Below, one piece after another: positions 48,926 through 59,986 of a stretch of DNA of 64,000 nt. Source of the stretch: Phyllostachys edulis (lineage: Eukaryota > Streptophyta > Magnoliopsida > Poales > Poaceae); assembly GCA_036346405.1 (NCBI GenBank), contig CM070563.1, positions 33,097,298 to 33,161,297 on the forward strand. The letters run 5' to 3'. The position numbers and the translations under genes are program-made. The notes beneath the pieces are model-generated. The model was not told the DNA's origin. It did no database searches and was given only the letters and a program-made list of their open reading frames with translations. The number at the start of each line of letters is the position of its first letter. The stretch's first letter is position 1.

Positions 48926-50406
48926 ATGGAGAACCCCAGTAAAGCCAACCTTGTCAATAATCTTGAGACAGTCTGTGCCAGCTCAGATCTCATCAACTCC
49001 AGCAGACAGTTGCCAGTATCAGGAGTGGTAGATCCAGTCATGGAACAATTCTTGGTAGCTCAGACTCATTTCATGAACGCGATGATACAGAACATGAACA
49101 ACATGATGACACAGCAGAGTCAGACCACCGCTACTTTAATCAATTTGATGAATCAGAATAATCAAGCAAGCCGTCATACCATCACCAGTGTCAGTACCAG
49201 AACAAGTGATAACTAACAACTATCTCCAGTGCTAGGTAGTGACACATCAGAACCCGAGTCAGCTTCCTACCACCCAAAATCAGCTCATGCAAGCGACGAT
49301 TCAATCGTTAGATAGTGGTAATGTTTGAAAGGATGCACAACTTGTTGCCATTCCAACGGCACGCCCTTAGACCAAGTTTGTGAAGTTCTTGATGACCAAG
49401 CCGTCCGTCTTTGAAGGATCAACCACACTCAAGGATGTAGAATCTTGGATTCGCACCATAAAAGAAAAGCTAACTATTGTGCAATGCGGCGATAATGAGA
49501 AAGTTCTCTTTGCTGCTCATCAATTGGAAGAAGTTGCATTAGATTGGTGGGAAAAATTTTGCGCCGCCCATCAGGACGAGCAAACTATCACATGGTCAGA
49601 GTTCACCGCTTGCCACAAAAGATGCGACATCAAGCAAGAGTGATCAAGAGAAACCTGATATTCCGATATCCTACAGCAAATCTAGTCGTTGTCACTTAAA
49701 GTGCCACCAACCAGATAAGTCAGAAGATTGTACATGTATCCGTTGTGGAGAAATAGGCCATAGCGTCGATGAGCACAATATCAATTGTTCCAATTGTGAA
49801 GGAAACTATTTCGTTGGAGAATGTCCAATGAGCAAAATCATATGTTTCTTATGTGAAGGCGATGATCATTGTCCGAATTAGTGCCCCATGTATTCAGTGT
49901 TGACTTCTACAATACAACGTCAGCGAGAAAATTTTTGAGCTACTGTCAGAGCATTAGCAAAAGAAGACAAGCCATTGTCAGTACAAGATTTGTCAGCCGA
50001 AGAATCACAAAAGCAGAATGTTGACCTTGGTAAACCACCTCAAAAGAGAAGCAAGCTAGCATCGTCAGTAGTGTGTTTCGAGTGTGGTAAGAAAGGCCAC
50101 TATGCCAAGCAATGCCCTGCAAAGCGACAAGCTTCAACCTTCAAGAAGGATAGTCATTCTGTCATAGTCTCGTCAGAAAAGTCACAAGGCTCGACACGTG
50201 TATGCTACCGTTGTCATAGGAAAGGTCACTACATCAGCCAGTGTCCGCAGCAGAACCAGTCACTCATTCCAGATACAAGAATGCCAGAAGTTGTGTCAGT
50301 CAAGATCATAACACCCAGAGCAGTTTGTAACGTATCAGGACCCGTGTGTCCAGCGAAGCAATCAAGGAAGAGACGTTTGGATCATGATGTTACCAAGGAA
50401 GCATAG
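48926..50406 (+). pseudogene. Gag of element D, with five zinc-knuckle-like motifs
   Basis: The frame opens at 48926 (MENPSKANLVNN). A methionine/glutamine-rich N-terminus (NMNNMMTQQSQTT) parallels C. The gag capsid domain lies at 49,380-49,610 (DVESWIRTIKEKLTIVQ; ALDWWEKF). A cysteine-rich part then has CIRCGEIGH... at 49,735, CSNCEGNYFVGEC, CFLCEGDDHC (interrupted by a stop before its last cysteine), CFECGKKGHYAKQC near 50,080 and CYRCHRKGHYISQC near 50,205. Only the last two are canonical CCHC knuckles. Pieces lie in three frames, so at least two shifts and several stops are present. Confidence 0.8.
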
Positions 50407-52100
50407 ATTGGTGATGTTATATTATGCAGTGTCATGCCTTTGTTAGTACCAATAAAGTCAGAGAATCGTTGTAATATTCCCTTATGCTAAAAGAGCAAAA
50501 AGGTGGACATCTTTGGATGCTAGTTGCGAAGGAAAAGAATTGTTGGATTATAAATCATTGGATACCTTTCTAAGCATCTGCCTTTGCAAATTGAGTAATC
50601 AGGCGTTGAGTCATGTTGATTGGAGGTCATAGAGTTGTAATTATGAAATGTGATGTTGGATTCCAACTCATCATTTTGCATAGCAGTGAGATAACAGTAA
50701 ATGGTGGAAAGATCTAACCATTGGATAATGTCCATATCCACAGGAGAGTATGCAATTGTTATTGCAAATGATCAATGCAGCATGCAACCGTATCAGAAGT
50801 CAAGTAGTCTTTGACTTGGTACCCCTGATCAGCCTATGTTAGAAGGAATTATGTTAGAGATGATATATGGCAAAAGTTGCCAATGATTTCGCAGAAATGA
50901 TTTAACAGATCAGATGATTTTCTCAGATAAAGTCAGTGTCAAATCAAGCTCATCATCTTAGCTAGTGTCAGTGTTGTTGGAGAAGTGAAATGGTAGCACA
51001 AGGATGTGCGAGAATTTTAATTTATACAAGAGCTAATCTTCAGAACCTCAGAGTCAGCTTGTTGAGTTTTGAGTAAGAATTTCAGTTTTTCCCAGGATCA
51101 TCTGTGAATAAGACAGTGTTAGCTGAAGATCAGTAAAGTAGTCGTTCAAGATAGCCAAGACCCCTCACTCGTTGTGAAAGGACAAGTTCATCCAAATCAT
51201 TAGAAGTGAACTAAGTTGTGAGAATTTCAGAAGAGATTAGTCACAACTCTAGTGTTCGTACTGCCAGATATCAGAAAGAATCTTGTTAGCTTTTATCACG
51301 GAACATCTAAGAATCAGTGTGTTAAGAAGTTTCGCCAGCACTTCCTATTAACTAAAGTTTCAAGCAGTGAATTATCCTAGTCATAATTCAAAGTTTGTTG
51401 TCGTGAAGAAGCAAAGAATGGTTTTATTGGATTGAGAACCATGAGGTCAAGTCATTTCCCTCGGGACAGATTAGTATAGTGGCAGATGTTTCGAATCGAA
51501 AGAGCTACCACATGAATCTATTGTTCAGTCAGCTAAAGTTACTTGTGAAAGTCAAAAGTTGAGTCAGTGTAGAAGGATATCTGCTGAACCCCAGAGTTCG
51601 AACCAATGCTAGAAATCAGTGTCGACAAGACACTGAGATGACAGTTATGTCAAGAAAATCAGTCCTCACGTGAGGCAAGGTTTAGCCTTGGAACCCATTG
51701 AAGGCTAACAAATGATCCGTGAAACATTGAGTATGTCTGCGTATCTGATCACAAGAAACTCAAGTTGTTGAGGCTCAAGCCAACATCTATGTGCACGCCT
51801 TCTGTTTTCTCTAAAAAGTACGAAGGTGTACAAAGAGCTCGAAGTTGAATTGTGATGATCCAACTTAAAAGTGAAATATCATGGAATAGATTACCCTGAG
51901 TTTGGTATGTCAGAAAGCTAGCCAACAAGTCGGAGGCCAGTCAGAGTACATCTAGCCCTGAGAATTCAGACATGGGATTTCACAGGACCCAATCGGGATA
52001 TAATTGCTTGAAAGGTGAATGTTAATCAATTGTCAGAAAGATTTGCCGCTTCATTCCTATTAATATCACCAAATTTAGAGACCGCTTAGCAGAGTGGTAT
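50407..52100 (+). pseudogene. Decayed pol (protease to RNase H) of element D
   Basis: By position this should encode protease, reverse transcriptase and RNase H, but at about 1.7 kb it is shorter than expected for those domains. I find no active-site box (F/Y-x-D-D) or protease triad, and all frames are full of stops. Most likely a mixture of deletion and decay. Confidence 0.4.
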
Positions 52101-53577
52101 ATGACAGAGGTTGTATACGACAGAGATTGTATTCGCCAGAATTGGTATAATGTCAGATCGACAGAGACAGTTAATTTGCATGACGTGCCAGAAAAGTTAG
52201 TGTTGGACCAAGGATACCAGTTTACCTTGTGTCAGCATCAGAGTATCTATAAAACCTTGGATAGTTGTTTAAATATAAGTATTGTGTATCACCCTCAATC
52301 AGTGGACAGGTTAAAAGATAAATGAGTTGTGCCTTAGTCATGGTACCAGGTCGAGCAAGTAAGTGTTTTGTGCAGAGTTTCCCTATAGCACCATCTGTCA
52401 ACCAGCTCGTAGTAGTCACCCTCTAAAGTTTACAATGGTTAATCGTGTCAGTCATTGCTCAGCGAGGACCAGATCATATCACCAAGTATGTAGATTTTGT
52501 GTTAATCATGAAGCAGAAGGCCAAGTGTCTTTAATCCTAAGAGGGATTGTAAGTAGCTTAGTTCAAGCAGGAAAGCTATGCAGGTTATACAGATTATCAC
52601 TCTCGCAGTCTTGTCTATCGTCAAGATACCTATTGAAGGTCTGTGTTAAGGATTGTACGATAGAGGTGACAGAGATGTGTCAGTCAGTTCAGATTTTGAA
52701 GCTCAGAAGAAGATAGTGTCAGATCGAGGATCTCAGTTTACCTCGCTTCGCGCGAATCTGCATGAAGCCTTAGGGACTCAATCGATCTCAAGATCGCATA
52801 CCATCCCTGCACGGATGGATGATCGAAAGACTTAATCAAATATTGGAGGATATGTTGAGAGCTTGTGCTCTAGCCAATGCTACCAGTTGGGATAAAAGTT
52901 TGTCATATGTAGAATTTTCATACAACAACAGTTATCAGGCCAGTCTGCAAATGTCACCGTTTGAAGCCTTGGATGGTTGTGCTTGCAGAACCCCTTTGAA
53001 CTGATCATAAACAGCTGAATGTTTGGTCTTTGGACCAGATATTATTCAAGGAGCCGAAGAACAAGTGGCTATGATCAGAGAAAGATTAAAGATAGCCCAA
53101 TCAAGAAAAAAGAGTTATGCTGATAATCGTCGTCGTGACCTCAGCTTCGAACCAGAAGATTTTGTATATCTTCGAGTTACGTCACTCAAAGGTGTAAAAA
53201 GGGTTTCATGCCAAAGGGAAGCTTGCCCCTAGGTATGTTGGCCCGTTCAAGATTGTGGATCATCGTGGAGAAGTTGCTTACCAGTTAGAGCTACCGCAGT
53301 CGTTAGCAGGAGTACATGATGTCTTTCATGTCTCTCAGTTTAAGAAGTGTCTTCATGTGCTAGAAGAATAAGCCCCGTTGGAGTCAATTGAGTTGAAAGA
53401 AGATCTCACCTACAAAGAGCAGCCAGTCAAGACCTTGGATGTCGTAGAGCGTTGTACCAAAATCAAGACTGTTCGTTTTTGCAAAGTTCAGTGGGGCAAC
53501 CACTCAGAAGGAGAAGCAACGTGGGAGCGTGAAGAAGAGCTGAAAGCCGAGTTTCCTAGCCTTTTCTCTAGCTAGCC
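52101..53577 (+). pseudogene. Integrase with partly duplicated core and chromodomain, element D
   Basis: A first degraded copy of the catalytic core holds VLDQGYQFT and YHPQSVDR (52,180-52,320). A second holds IVSDRGSQFTS (about 52,710), then MIERLNQILEDML and a WDKSLSYVEFSYNNSY segment (52,819-53,004). Next come the coiled NRRRDLSFEPEDFVYLRV stretch, the GPY/F module (RYVGPFKIVDHRGEVAYQL, about 53,230-53,290) and a chromodomain (LTYKEQPVKTLDVVER ... KVQWGNHSEGEATWERE) ending at 53,574. Chromodomains of this type are thought to steer integration to particular chromatin. A shift near 53,204 and stops near 53,005 and 53,370 break the frame. Confidence 0.85.
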
Positions 53578-53600
53578 TAAATCTCGAGGTCGAGATTCCT

Positions 53601-53615
53601 TTAACGGGGGAGGTT
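53601..53615 (+). other. Polypurine tract of element D
   Basis: TTAACGGGGGAGGTT precedes the 3' LTR start TGTAACATCCC; it is the counterpart of 35,608-35,621 in C with one change (C within the G-run flank). Confidence 0.75.
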
Positions 53616-56600
53616 TGTAACATCCCAATTTTCTGAGCTTTAAAAAATATATTTTAATAGTTAGTAGGAGAAAATTCACCATTTGCTTTTATTTGAATTT
53701 AATTCAAAAGCTTAAAATGGACTTTGTATATCAAAACCATTTAATATGATTAAAGTCAACATCAACAATGGACAAAACTATTTTATTTGGATTCTATGTG
53801 CTTGGATATATTTTCTAGAATTTTCTAGAATTTTTCCAAGTTCATTTGCTATTTTCTATTGCTTATTTGGATTTCTGATATTTTCTAAAAAGGAAAATAT
53901 ATTTAAAATCTCAGATAATCTTTTGGGCTGAATCTTCCTTCGATACGGCCCCTTCCTATCCATTCCGGCCCAGCCCCTCTCTCCGCTCGTGGCCCATCTC
54001 CCAGCCCATTCTCGCATTAGCCTTGTTTTAATTTTATGTGTTCGTCACCGCTAAGCCACGCGCTTCGCTTCGCATCGCTGACTAGTGGGCCGCTCTCCTT
54101 CTCTCTCTGGCTGGTGGACCACGTGGATGTCGTCGTCTCTGACTCGTCTTCCTCTTCGCGCGAGCCCCGAGCCGTCCGCCATTGAAACTCCGTGAGCTCC
54201 ATCCGACAACGGAGATTTTCCAACTAAATCTCTTCTACAAATCGTGCCAAAATCTTATCTCTATCTCCCCGCAATCAAATCAGATCAAATCTTATCACGA
54301 GTCGGCCTCTATCTCCTAGAATCCCGGATTTCTCTTTCGTGTTCTTCACAGACTCGATTTGGGATCTCCTTATCCCGTGCTGCCCCGGCCCTATAAATAG
54401 GTCCCCGAGGATCGCCAGCACCTCCTGATCCCGAAGCCACCACCCATTGAGCCCCAGTCGCTCCAGAGCCGCCATAATCCGAGCTTTAGGGTTTGTCGCC
54501 GCCGTCGGTTTTTTCTTGAATTCCGGCGTCGTCGTCCTCGCCCTGTGATCATGGTCTGCATCGTCATGTTCGCTGTCATGTGGGCTACCTTCAGATACCT
54601 TCCCCAAAGCCAATACCTCACCGGAGGTCCCGTCCGATAAAATCGAATCTTCTCCGCCGCTTGGAGCTCGCCGCCGGCCATCTCCGTTGTCCTTGTGCAC
54701 CCGTGGGTACACCAATAGATGCGCAATATCACCCTCTACATTCTAGTTCCACCCACCGCCATCGCCACCGCTGCAAGAAGGTTATTGCTGTCGATCCCAG
54801 AGGTCTCGCCGCATCCAAGCCGACGTGAAGCCATCTCAACAAATTCGCGCTACAGAAACGCCAACGTGTCGCCTACCACCTCCACCTCAACGCTAACGTG
54901 GCAGATCAGATCCAATCCATAGTAATGGCTTGGTGGACTTGGTCTACCGTGAGCCATGAGACTAACGTGTGGGTCCCACATGTTAGATTTTCTTTTTAAT
55001 TCCTTTATTCTGAGCGCTGATGTCATCGTTGCGTAATAATCCGATTTTTCTTCAGAAGAATAATTCAGATAATTCTGTTAAATCTAAATTAGGGTTTTCT
55101 TTAGATTTCAAACTTCCCAAGCTCATATCTTTTGCATCCGAACTTTGTTTGAGCCCATTCAAATTTCTGAATTCATCTAAATTCAAGATCTATTTATTTG
55201 AGATTTTTATTTAATTTTTGGAGTTTGTTTTGCATCTATTATTTATTTGTTTTGTTTATTTGCTTTCGTTTGCGAGTAGACGTCGATACTTCGGGAAGAT
55301 TTGAAGAAGAAGAAACACCTCAAGAGCAAGATCAGTACTTAGACCCAGTTTTCAAAATATTTTGATTCAAATTATTGCATTTACTTTAAAGTATTTATTT
55401 CAATGCTTTTGAGAATAGTTAATATCCAATTTGTTATGACCACCTTGTCTATTTGTATGCCATAATCTTTTGTCACCCTAGTTTGGTTCATTTAGTTGGT
55501 GCTATTGTATTACCAACGTGGGTTGGTTAGATACGATTAGTTTTCTTAGCCATGCTACGAGTCATCATCTCATGTAAGTTGCAAATATAAACTTGACTAA
55601 GTGACTATGGAACTATATGATAAAAATTGTGTGTACTATGTGCTATTACTCGTTAATGGCATATGTTGCACTTAACCAACAGGGTGGGAAAGGATTTAGA
55701 CTGGGGCAAGTGGTCTGATATACTTTTATGGTGGATCTGTGTTGGCGGGAATGATAGGTTAGAATTTGGAAGTCTTGCCTCGGTCAATTAAGGACTTAAC
55801 CTTGTGTGCCATTGAACTGGGTCTTTCGTACAACCCATGCCTGGTATGGGACGGGCCTAACTTAGTAAGTTATGGATTCTTGACATTGATTACTCAGGTT
55901 GTAGGTTAGCTGTGTCGGATTGGGTGGAGGTGTATACGATCAAGTAGTCGCATCGCGGGGCGGTTCACCGTTTCCCTGTCCAACGGTGTGCGTCTGTAGC
56001 GGCTAAGCATACCGGGAGTGTCAATGTCGAGATGAAGTTTCTGAACTGTTTTGTTACGGCTAGTGCTAGCTACACTAGTTGATCTTGTGGGTAAAGTGTA
56101 CAACCTCTACAGAGTGTTAATCAATCTATTCGAATAGCCGCGTCCGCGGTCATGGATATGCTCGGGGATTTCACACGAGGGGTAGATTTTCATAAAACTT
56201 GGGTAGGGACAGCTTTGTGAGATAACTTATGCAGCTGTGTGAATAACTTGTTTAGGACCTGTGTCTTTGGGAAACAACTGATAAAATTACTATTGGTTAT
56301 TTGTTTTGAATTATGCTCTCAATCTATTATTTATATTCAATTGCAAATGTTGCATTTCTGCAAAAGAACCACAGAAGCCATTCCTTTGGAATAAGCCTGC
56401 GTCTATAAATTGCATTCTGTGGTATGACTTGCGAGTACGGTTGTGTACTCATGCTTGTTGTAAAACATACAACAGAAGTGGAGGGATCGTCAGTTAACAA
56501 GGTCTACTTCAAGGATCGTGGAGAACTAGGTCGCGCTACCCCAGCCGATTGCCTGTGGCCATATGGATGGGCTTTACTGAAGTTATTCTGTTTCATTCCG

Positions 56601-56796
56601 CTGCGGCTTCATTGAGCTATTTTCCCTCTGAAGCATTAATTGTAAGCTTTGACCTTAAGGTCTCTACTCTGATGTTTATTGTTATTTGCCTATTTATTAG
56701 CTATCTTTGTATATGAACCACTGTGTGCACTAGCGTGATCCTAGACTAGTGCAGTATACACAAAGGGTCCAGAATTGCATATTTTGGGTCCCGACA
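53616..56796 (+). repeat. 3' LTR of element D (3181 bp)
   Basis: It is collinear with the 5' LTR (45006-48194), with small differences such as those near 46,130-46,280 versus 54,750-54,900. It carries TATAAATA at 54392-54399 and CTATTCGAATAG at 56126-56137, and ends at the ATAGT duplication. Confidence 0.9.
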
Positions 56797-57964
56797 ATAG
56801 TGGGGGTGTTTCAACACGTCGTGGGTTTGTGGTATTCTCGCAGGAGTAACTTGTCAAGGAGTTTAATCTTGTGCGTCATTGAATTGGGCCTTAACCATAC
56901 AACCACATATCTAGTATGGGATGGACCTGGCTAATTAATTAGCGATGTTTTGATTTGGTTCTGTTTGGGTTGTGTTTGGCGCAAGAGGGGGCCCTGTCTG
57001 GTCGGAACGAGGCATTTAGTGTTGAAACCTTAGCGAGCAGAACCGGGTCAAAATAGGACATTGCAATGGCCTTGTCGCGTGCTCTAGACTGCTTTCCTAT
57101 GGTAGTGAGCAGTCGTATCGACGGATGCCAAACAAACTAGAGAAGTCGTGTTATGTGGGTAAAGCTGTACAATCTCTACATATTGTAAAACTGTTCGAAT
57201 AGCCGTGTCCGCGGTTATGGACGTGTGCGGGAATTTCACACGAGAGGTAGAGTTTCTTATAAAATGAGTTGGAGTGTGGATGGAAAGTTCACTTGATGAA
57301 TATAATGTTTGTTTGGTGAACGGGTAATTCACTTGGTGGTTTGTGTCGATTGGTGAATTATGGATTCACTTATCATTGGTTTGGTTGGGAAGTGAATGGG
57401 AAGTTCACTGGTTGTTTCAAAGAATTGTTTAATTATTTATTATTGTTTTCAACTATGCATTTCAATCTATTTATTGTGTTTATCGCCAATGCTACTTTCT
57501 GCAAAAGAATCATACAGCTAATCTTTGTCAAGCTGTGCATGAATACTATTTGCATACATTTCCTTACGGCTTGCTGAGTGCTTTATGTACTCACGGCTTT
57601 ACGCTTTTGTTGGTCAGTTGAAGAATATCAAGCTGTTCAAGAGTTCTTTCAAAAGGAGGACTATGAAGGTTTTGCGGATTAGGATGCGTTCTCCACTCAA
57701 TTGCTTGTGGGCATGTTGATTGGCCTTGTCAGGAGTTTCGTTTCGCTGCAAGAGTTTATTTGTTTCTTTAGCCCTGGTGACAAGTTAAGTAAACGTTGAC
57801 TATAAGGTCCAGTTATTATTATTATTTATTACTTTGAGATCTTTTTAGTTAAATCGAATAATTGGATGGTATTTCATCATTGTTTCCTATGTGAGCTAGC
57901 TGCTGATCTGGGACTAGTTCAGAATACATAGAGGGTTCATGAATCATATTTTTTGGTCCCGACA
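56797..57964 (+). repeat. 3' LTR of element C, part 4 of 4
   Basis: It begins with the second ATAGT copy and continues GGGGGTGTTTCAACA (compare 32,417 of the 5' LTR) to GGTCCCGACA. One base of the LTR palindrome differs (CTGTTCGAATAG, 57191-57202). GCTCT at 57965-57969 closes element C. Confidence 0.85.
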
Positions 57965-58163
57965 GCTCTCTTGCTAAATAATTCCGAATCTTGATTTCCA
58001 CGGCTGGCATATCTAAGGAAGTGTGTTATTATTCGGAGGCTTACGAGCTAATCAAGTTGTGTGGGTAGAGTAGTACACCTCTACAGTGTTAAATATATTC
58101 AAATAGCTATGTTCACGGTTATGGACATCACTTGGTTTGGGATGCGTGATGCGTCATCGTTAG

Positions 58164-59160
58164 TGATACGGGGGGTCCCAATCTTCTCGATGTAATATCG
58201 AAGAGAACTTACACACTTGACTTGACAAATCGTAGTTGCTCACCCGATGCCACTACATGAACTTGCAACTCTTTAATTCACCCAATCTCACGTGTACTCC
58301 ACCCGACCACCAAGTGGAGTTTTACCGATCCCTCAATTCCCAACGGAAAGACAGAACGGTTTTTGGAAGAAAACGCCCTATTCCCCTTCAAGTCGTCGGC
58401 CTTCACCAAACTTCTTGGAAGAATCAAGTGTTGATGCAAAAAGCAATCAAAATCTTTAATCGTGGTCTAAGGTTACAATGAGGTCTAACCCGCAATATAT
58501 AGGCTCAATGAATAGTGCACCCATGAACAGTAATCCGACTCGGGGTTACTGTTCACCGTGAACCGTGCTTTCGGATTTCCTCTATTTTGTTTTATTAAAT
58601 TTAGGCTAAAATTGGGATGTTGGGTTCTCCTCTTGTCTCTTTGCTTCTTCCTTCTTTCATTCATGCATTTCTTTCTTCACACTTTCTTTGCTTTCGACCA
58701 AAACAAGTGATACTTCTCTTGTTGATAGAATTGGACTGAAATCAATATATTGATTTTCTTCTTCTTCTCTTTTCATTTCGGCCAACCATGCCTCCTCTTT
58801 GTCAAACCTAACTACACAGAGATTAAGTGCTTTAGGTAGCAGCCAATTCTCATGAGAATCAAAAGGAAACTCAGTTAGGAGAAGAGTCACCTGTTGGTTA
58901 AGAAGTTTAGCTCTTGCTCGAGTAATAGGGCCAATTGGTGCAATGGTGCTAGTAGTTGGAATGGTAGGGATGTCCTCATCACCCACAAGCTTCTCTTGTT
59001 CTTCAACTCTTTTAGTAAGCTCGTGTTGTTCTGAGGTACTTGATGAATTAAAAACACTATATGGAACAATATAGCTAAGAATGTCCGCATCAGTTAGACT
59101 TGTAATTAAAATTTGACATGGTTACAACTTGGTTTCGGCATGAATGGGATGTTCATGCAT
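58164..59160 (-). mobile_element. Element E: truncated Reina-like retrotransposon in H
   Basis: It starts TGATACGGGGGGTCCC, like the A/B LTR at 14410, and contains a 3' LTR of roughly 450 bp (TATATAT on the minus strand near 58,494-58,502), a tail and the C-terminal part of pol. The right boundary is uncertain (59,105-59,160). GTTAG at 58159-58163 recurs at 59161-59165, but the expected CA end is absent there, so the duplication is only a candidate. Everything 5' of the pol tail, including the 5' LTR, is missing. Confidence 0.65.
58657..59113 (-). pseudogene. Pol C-terminal fragment of element E
   Basis: The minus-strand frame reads LTDADILSYIVPYSVFNSSS, then GDEDIPTIP, then ITRARAKLLNQQV. 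Element A has the equivalent segment (DEDIPTEPITRVRAKSINQQV, near 7960-8010), so this is the same end of pol in a diverged family member. The fragment lies after the integrase GPY/F module and has no catalytic domain. Confidence 0.75.
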
Positions 59161-59986
59161 GTTAGTTTATCAAAGTGGGCAGCCACTTTGGTATTGATTG
59201 ATCTATATAATTATCTATATCTTTTGTACTTCTTTTATAAATCAAATGTTTACAAAATTGGCAATTTCAAACTAGATGGTCTAGGAATAAGAATTGTTGT
59301 GTTTTCTGCAAAACTAAGCCACTATTGTCATCCTTTGAATAACCTCCATCATAAATATTTTTTACTTTGTGTAAGACATGCGAGTATATTTGTACTTAAC
59401 CCGGGTGCTGCAAATTCAGGTGAAGACGTTTCTACGCCGACGAGTTCGTTAGCGCCGATTTTGGCGGCACTAACGAATAGTGCTATTATTTAACTCCCAG
59501 TCGGTTGCCATGAGTTATGGGGCACACCTTGCTGGACCTTTTGGTTTGTTTACATTGTTTCCACTGCTATTTAATGTTATTATTTGAATTTGGTCGGTCG
59601 ACCACTTTGTAATAGTTGTAGACTTGAACTATTATGTTGTATGTCTTTTAATATGTCAATGTATGATTGTTGTATGACTATGATTGATGTTGATGAGAGT
59701 ATGTGCGTGTTGGTCGCTGATCTTGGGAGCCAATACGAGACACATACCCGCTATTTTGAATTCCTTTTTAACTCCTTTAAGTGTGTATTCAGTTATTGGG
59801 GGAACCGGCTACCATGTGGCATCCGCGGAGGAGCGGTGTACATGGTCACCGGGACTCTAGGCTCAGCCGGGTGCTTCCACTTGGATGGAGTTAATTTGGA
59901 ATTCAATTCCCTAAGGCCAGAGTTATTTTCCTAAGACCGAGAAAGCCTCGGTCTTACTAAAATAACCCAGGGGTCCTCACATAAAA

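Larger units (their letters stand above)
45006..56796 (+). mobile_element. Element D: complete Tekay/Del-like Ty3/gypsy retrotransposon (11,791 bp)
   Basis: D has LTRs of 3189 and 3181 bp, flanking ATAGT duplications (45001-45005 and 56797-56801), a primer-binding site, a polypurine tract and a 5.4-kb interior with gag, integrase and C-terminal chromodomain. Long LTRs plus a chromodomain after integrase are marks of the Tekay (Del) clade of chromoviruses. The two LTRs remain closely alike, so D is among the more recent layers of the nest, as its innermost position also implies. Protease and reverse transcriptase are not readable. Frameshifts and stops inactivate the rest. Confidence 0.9.
30121..57964 (+). 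mobile_element. Element C: complete gag-only LTR retrotransposon with three later insertions
   Basis: C is flanked by GCTCT at 30116-30120 and 57965-57969. Its parts are a 3455-bp 5' LTR, primer-binding site, 2.0-kb interior encoding only a damaged gag, a polypurine tract and a 3' LTR. The 3' LTR is split into 35622-36095, 39962-41469, 44690-45005 and 56797-57964; without the inserts and their 5-bp duplications it is about 3451 bp. The first base of the 5' LTR is G where T is expected. Long LTRs and gag sequence link it to the Tekay/Del-like group. Lacking pol, it would have depended on a relative such as D. Confidence 0.9.
28209..59981 (+). mobile_element. Solo LTR H, inserted in G
   Basis: H starts TGTAACACCCCGATTTTTAG and ends GGGGTCCTCACA, with target duplications TAAAA at 28204-28208 and 59982-59986. 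Its pieces are 28209-30120, 57970-58163 and about 59161-59981, roughly 2.9-3.0 kb in all. No interior is found. Element C and fragment E lie inside it. It carries a diverged form (ATATTCAAATAG, 58095-58106) of the LTR palindrome seen in C, D, G and I. Confidence 0.8.
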
